From assembly GCA_019054805.1 (NCBI GenBank), contig JAHQIY010000007.1:2981501-3045500 (forward strand): DNA of 64,000 nucleotides, read 5' to 3'. The stretch's first letter is position 1. The number at the start of each line of letters is the position of its first letter. The position numbers and the translations under genes are program-made. This document shows positions 59,876 through 64,000 of this stretch, piece by piece. Origin of the DNA: Brachionus manjavacas. Lineage: Eukaryota > Rotifera > Eurotatoria > Ploima > Brachionidae. The notes below the pieces were generated by a model. The model was not told where the DNA came from. It did no database searches and saw only the letters and a program-made list of their open reading frames with translations.

Positions 59876-62716
59876 ACTAAATTTTTTGCTTTAAGTCAAC
59901 AGTTAAGATTGATTCGGTTTCGATTTAAAAATAAGTTCATTTCTGATTATTTTTAAGCAAAGTGATTATACACTATTTATTATTCAAAGTAACTTTTTCC
60001 AAAAATGGGCTTTATAGATATTTTAAAGATTTTTCTTAAATGTCATTTTTTTTTCAAAGTAGAAGATATCACTTTTATACAGATTCTATGGATAAAAATT
60101 ATAATTATAATTATGAATTATTCAAGAAATTTATTAATTTCTAGAAATTAGTATCTTATTAATTCAATAAAAGTTATGTCTATAGTACTTAAATTTTTTG
60201 GAAAATTTAATTTTATTATTCAATTTTTATCGTGGTCAAAATTTATCTTAAAAAGATTTATTTGCATATTTGAAGATATGCTTCTGCAGTAAAATTTAAA
60301 ATCAGAATTTACTTAAAACCCTACTTTTAATGATGATTTTAAAACTTAATCATAAACTTAAATTTGTCAATTTTTTTCTTATTTTGGTTGAAATTATTTA
60401 AAGCATTTAGATGAAATATGTGATTGTTAAGATAAAATAAGATTTGAAGAAAAACAACAAAAAATTTGAATAGATAATTTATTGATTTTTGATGATTAAG
60501 AAGTTTAAAAATCAGTATGACTTAACACTTAAAAAATACTTATTCTAATTTATAATAATAATGTCAACATTTCGTAATTGATCAAGATTAAAAGATGTTT
60601 TAACTGAAATTAAATAAAAATTCCTCATTTCAAAAAAGATAATTATAAATTTTATCCTTCTTTTTAATTAAATTTTTTTATCTCTCAGGACACATAAGAC
60701 TTCCTTTTTTTAACTATTATAAAATCAGATATAATTTATTTACTGTTTTTATATCTAACAATAAAACAAAACAGGATTTAATTTTTACAAATATTAGTTT
60801 AAAAAAAAATCGAAAAAAATTAAATTATAGAAAATTTATTTAAGAATTACCAAATTTAAAACCAAATCAAGTTAATTTATAAAAAAAATGAATACCGTTT
60901 ATTCTAAAAAAAAGTGATTTAAAGATTTATTTTTGGATTTATTACTACCCAAATCATGTTATTATGATTTTTTACAATTTAATTATACAAACTAAAATTT
61001 AGCACTTCTTTAATTTAATAATCTCCAATTTTCACCTTTTTTCTAGGCAAAAAAATAAGCTCGGTTCTAGAATTTATAAATTGCAGAAATTTGTTTCCCA
61101 GTCAAAATTTAGTGTTTACACATTATGAAAATGTAAAAAATATGTATGTCATTAATAAATAAGATAAGTACTAATTTGTGAAAAGTTTGCTTAAATGTGA
61201 AGCTGTTTGGCAATCCAATGTTTTTGGGTACAGAAAACTTGCGAGTGAATGAAAAGACTTGATTGAAAAATGCTTTAAGGATGGCAATCTTTAAAAAAAA
61301 TCTTGCATGATTCAATAAATTTTGTCATTTATAATTCCATGTCCGTTAAAAAAGTGATTTTCATTTTATCGCTGGAAATAATATTTTCACAATATAAAAG
61401 ATTAAAAATCATCATGACATGTTTTCGTAGTGTAAAATTTGATATTAATTTTACAAAATTTATTGATAGTAGCATTTTTCAAATAATTAAATGCTAATCA
61501 ATAAAAAAATTCTATTTTTGTGATGGTTTTAAAATCTCACATGATTACGCAGCTGATTTTAGTAGGTTTAGATCAAATTCTATTTACTAATATTAATTTC
61601 AGCATTAATTATTTTGTGTATGATGTTTAACAATGCAGCAAATAAATTTGAATTATATCATGTAGCAATATTTAAAAAAAAAACACTATATAAAAGACTA
61701 ACGACACATCATTCTTTAGTCCAATTGCATATGCTTACTAAGTCTTGTTTGAGCCTTGGGTTTGAGTTAGAATTATTAATAAGAATGTGTCCACCATGTT
61801 CGCATGAAAGACAAAAATCAGCTTTGGAAACATTGGAAAAAAATATAGTTAAATATTTCGTATGGTCAACATTAATCATCTTTTTTTAAATAAAATATTA
61901 TTTTAATATTTTATAAGAACATTACTAGAATATATTAAAAAATTTTAATTTATTAATTAAAATTAATATTTTAAAATGAACATATTAGATTCTTGAAAAT
62001 TCGAAAAATTTAATTATTTTAACATAATGACGATCTCATGTTTAATGATGCATATGTTCATTAGAACTTTAAAAAAATTGAGTTATCTTTAACGAACATT
62101 CTTGACCAGTGCTTTAGATGTATTAAATGTATTAAATTAGAATAAAAGCTGATTTACAACTTCTTTTATATTACTTTTATGGAATTTACTTAGTTATTTT
62201 TATAAGGGTTTCAAAGATAAATGGAAATAATTTGAAGTTTTATCTTGTAATTGAAGTAGACATTTATAATATTGCGTGTAACCATTTCATAATGACTACT
62301 CTAAGCTTGAAGTTAAAAATGTACCTGGAAATATTATGATTCAGCTTTTAGATGGACAGATTTAGGTTCAAAATTTTGTTGTTTGGTGTAGATTATCAGC
62401 AACAAAAATTTTAACAGGTAATTATCTCAGAATTTATAAAGAAAATTTTAAGCATCAAGTAAAATTTGTGTAAGAATCAAAAATTTTAAGTCGAAAAATT
62501 GTGATTTTTTAATTTTTATTAATAAAAATTTACAAATTTAAAATAAAAAAAATGTTAACAAATCTCTTTCATTTTGATTTATAATATACCTAAAATGAGT
62601 TTTCGTTTTCACATCTTTTTAAAATTGCATTCAAATTATTTGAATTAAAAAAAAATTTCCATGCTTTTGTAATCTTGATAAATATTATTTTAGAATAAAG
62701 TTAGGTGATTGAAGCC
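59876..62716. other. Intergenic region, no recognised gene
   Basis: A 2.8 kb AT-rich region. An open frame at 61,614-61,889 (+) of 91 codons and one at 61,109-61,315 (-) show no family I recognise and have no convincing splice partners. A short plus-strand stretch near 61,205-61,255 reads LFGNPMFLGTENLRVNEKT, which looks protein-like and may be a degenerate fragment. Otherwise featureless; the RPB8 promoter should lie at its 3' end. Confidence 0.5.
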
Positions 62717-64000
62717 ATGGGTGATATATTATTTGAAGATATTTTCGATGTTAAAGACATAGACCCAGATGGACAGAAATTTGATAGAGGTAACCTTTAA
62801 TCGGCATAAATTACAATTTAAAGTAAAAATTTGCAAAATTTAAAAAAAACAGTTTCTCGGCTATTCTGCGAGAGTGAATCATTCAAAATGGACTTGATAC
62901 TTGACGTGAATACACAAATCTATCCAATGGCTTTAGGTATGAAAACAAATATCTTATCTCAAAGTGGACATTTGAAAAATGTCAGTTAAAAATTATCTCC
63001 AAATCGCTTTATCTATGATTTATTTTACAACTGCAGCGTTTATCTGCACGCAAAATTTCCCACAACTCTTAACGTAAATTTTATCTTTATTGATAGATCC
63101 TAACACGAGCACGGCTCGTAATTCGGGTCGTAATTATATAAAACAACATTTTGAAAGAATAGCTTAATTCGGCCAAAACTAATATAATTTTATCTCAATT
63201 TTTTTGTTGATAATGGCTCTTAAAATTATTGGCTAGCGCGATACTGGACCATATATTAATGTTCTATAAATACCAAGTGAGAATTTGGTTAGAAAAAATG
63301 CTCCATTTAAGCTCTAAATTAACTACTCATTTTTAAAAAAAAATTTAATTTTTCAAATTTATTGCCCTTTTCATGAAAGATTTAAGACTATTATTATTTT
63401 AAGGCGTTTGGGTCCTTATCAAAAATTTTATCAAAGGTTTAAAATTTGAACAACGCATTTTTTTATTTCTTGTCGAGTTTTATTTTATTTATTGCTAAAT
63501 TTTTTGTTAAAGGTGATAAATTTCGTTTGTTGATTTGCACCAAATTGAGAGATGATCAAGCTGATGATAACGAGTATAACCCATTAGACACCAGTCCGAG
63601 CCGAGCAGATCAGTTTGAGTATGTAATGCATGGTAGAGTTTATCGCATCGAAGGAGATGAGACTGCTACCGAAAGTGCTTCTAATTTGTAATTTACTCAA
63701 TTTTTACTAATAATTAGACAATTTTTGAATAGTATCGGAAAAATCGTGCCTGATGATGTATTTACATTGAAATACTAACCAAAAAATTGTAAATGCATTA
63801 GTCTGGCATGGCTTATCCATACTTTACTAACAACTAACATCATCTATAGAAGATTTTTTTTCAATTTCAAATAATTTGATCGCTAAATAGCTTTTTATTT
63901 AAAGAAAAGCATACGTATCCTTTGGTGGTTTGTTGATGAGGCTGCATGGTGATGCAAATAACTTGTTCGGGTTTAAACAAGATGCAAATGTCTATCTTTT
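62717..64000 (+). CDS. POLR2H: RPB8, RNA polymerase I/II/III shared subunit (3' end beyond the window)
   Basis: Small OB-fold subunit common to the three nuclear RNA polymerases. Exons: 62717-62789, 62853-62936, 63513-63687, and 63905 to the window end. Phases agree throughout. The protein reads [60 protein letters not shown] and [20 protein letters not shown]. It continues with [40 protein letters not shown] and [12 protein letters not shown]. This is close to human RPB8 from the first residue, so the ATG is secure. About seven further residues (LLMKKLAF-like end) are expected just past the window. The longest intron is 62937-63512. Confidence 0.97.

Noticed and set aside
61614-61889. 91-codon plus-strand frame between the pogo-like element and RPB8
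   Set aside because: No recognisable domain, no supporting splice sites and composition like the surroundings. It stays unassigned.
1-64000. tRNA, rRNA, CRISPR array or bacterial operon signals
   Set aside because: None seen. The window is eukaryotic with spliced genes, and no cloverleaf or regularly spaced repeat-spacer array was found.

Overview
This is a strongly AT-rich stretch of an animal nuclear genome with spliced genes, the standard genetic code, GT-AG introns ranging from about 50 bp to several kb, and many non-LTR retrotransposon and DNA transposon remains. The gene set (Trio-type RhoGEF, calpains, UTP25, RPB8) is metazoan. The AT bias, short introns and a Trio that ends after its second SH3 fit a protostome, possibly a monogonont rotifer or a comparable small-bodied lophotrochozoan. 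That taxonomic guess is low confidence.

Layout. 1-22,794 (+): most of a Trio/Kalirin orthologue, with spectrin repeats, DH1-PH1, SH3, DH2-PH2 and SH3. Its 5' end lies outside the window, and I place 18 exons. 22,795-24,232: intergenic, holding a diverged duplicate of one Trio exon/intron junction. 24,233-47,051 (-): a cluster of three tandem calpain genes. Copy A (24,233-29,016) is an intact 14-exon model of 837 codons with a Tyr/Pro/Gln/Gly-rich N-terminal region. Copy B (39,332-43,726) is nearly identical over most of its length but has two 1-nt gaps in homopolymers. Copy C (44,239-47,051) is a diverged, intact 551-codon gene. A and B are separated by about 10 kb of repeats: a foldback array and three degenerate LINE pieces. 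47,052-54,060: intergenic, holding a solo LINE tail, an antisense LINE fragment, and a CR1-like LINE inserted inside a mariner-like transposon. 54,831-57,995 (+): UTP25, a ribosome-biogenesis factor, complete in 10 exons. 58,453-59,875: an internally deleted pogo-like element. 59,876-62,716: no recognised gene. 62,717-64,000 (+): RPB8 (POLR2H), four exons, cut by the window end a few codons before the expected stop.

The genes are unrelated housekeeping or signalling genes and do not form an operon. The best-supported comparative results come from reading paralogues against each other. Copy B of the calpain preserves the empty site of a 1,206-bp Mutator-like element that sits in an intron of copy A, flanked by an exact 9-bp duplication. 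The two halves of a mariner transposase flank a LINE with a near-matching target duplication. The exon models of Trio, UTP25 and calpains A and C keep one reading frame across all junctions, which supports them strongly.
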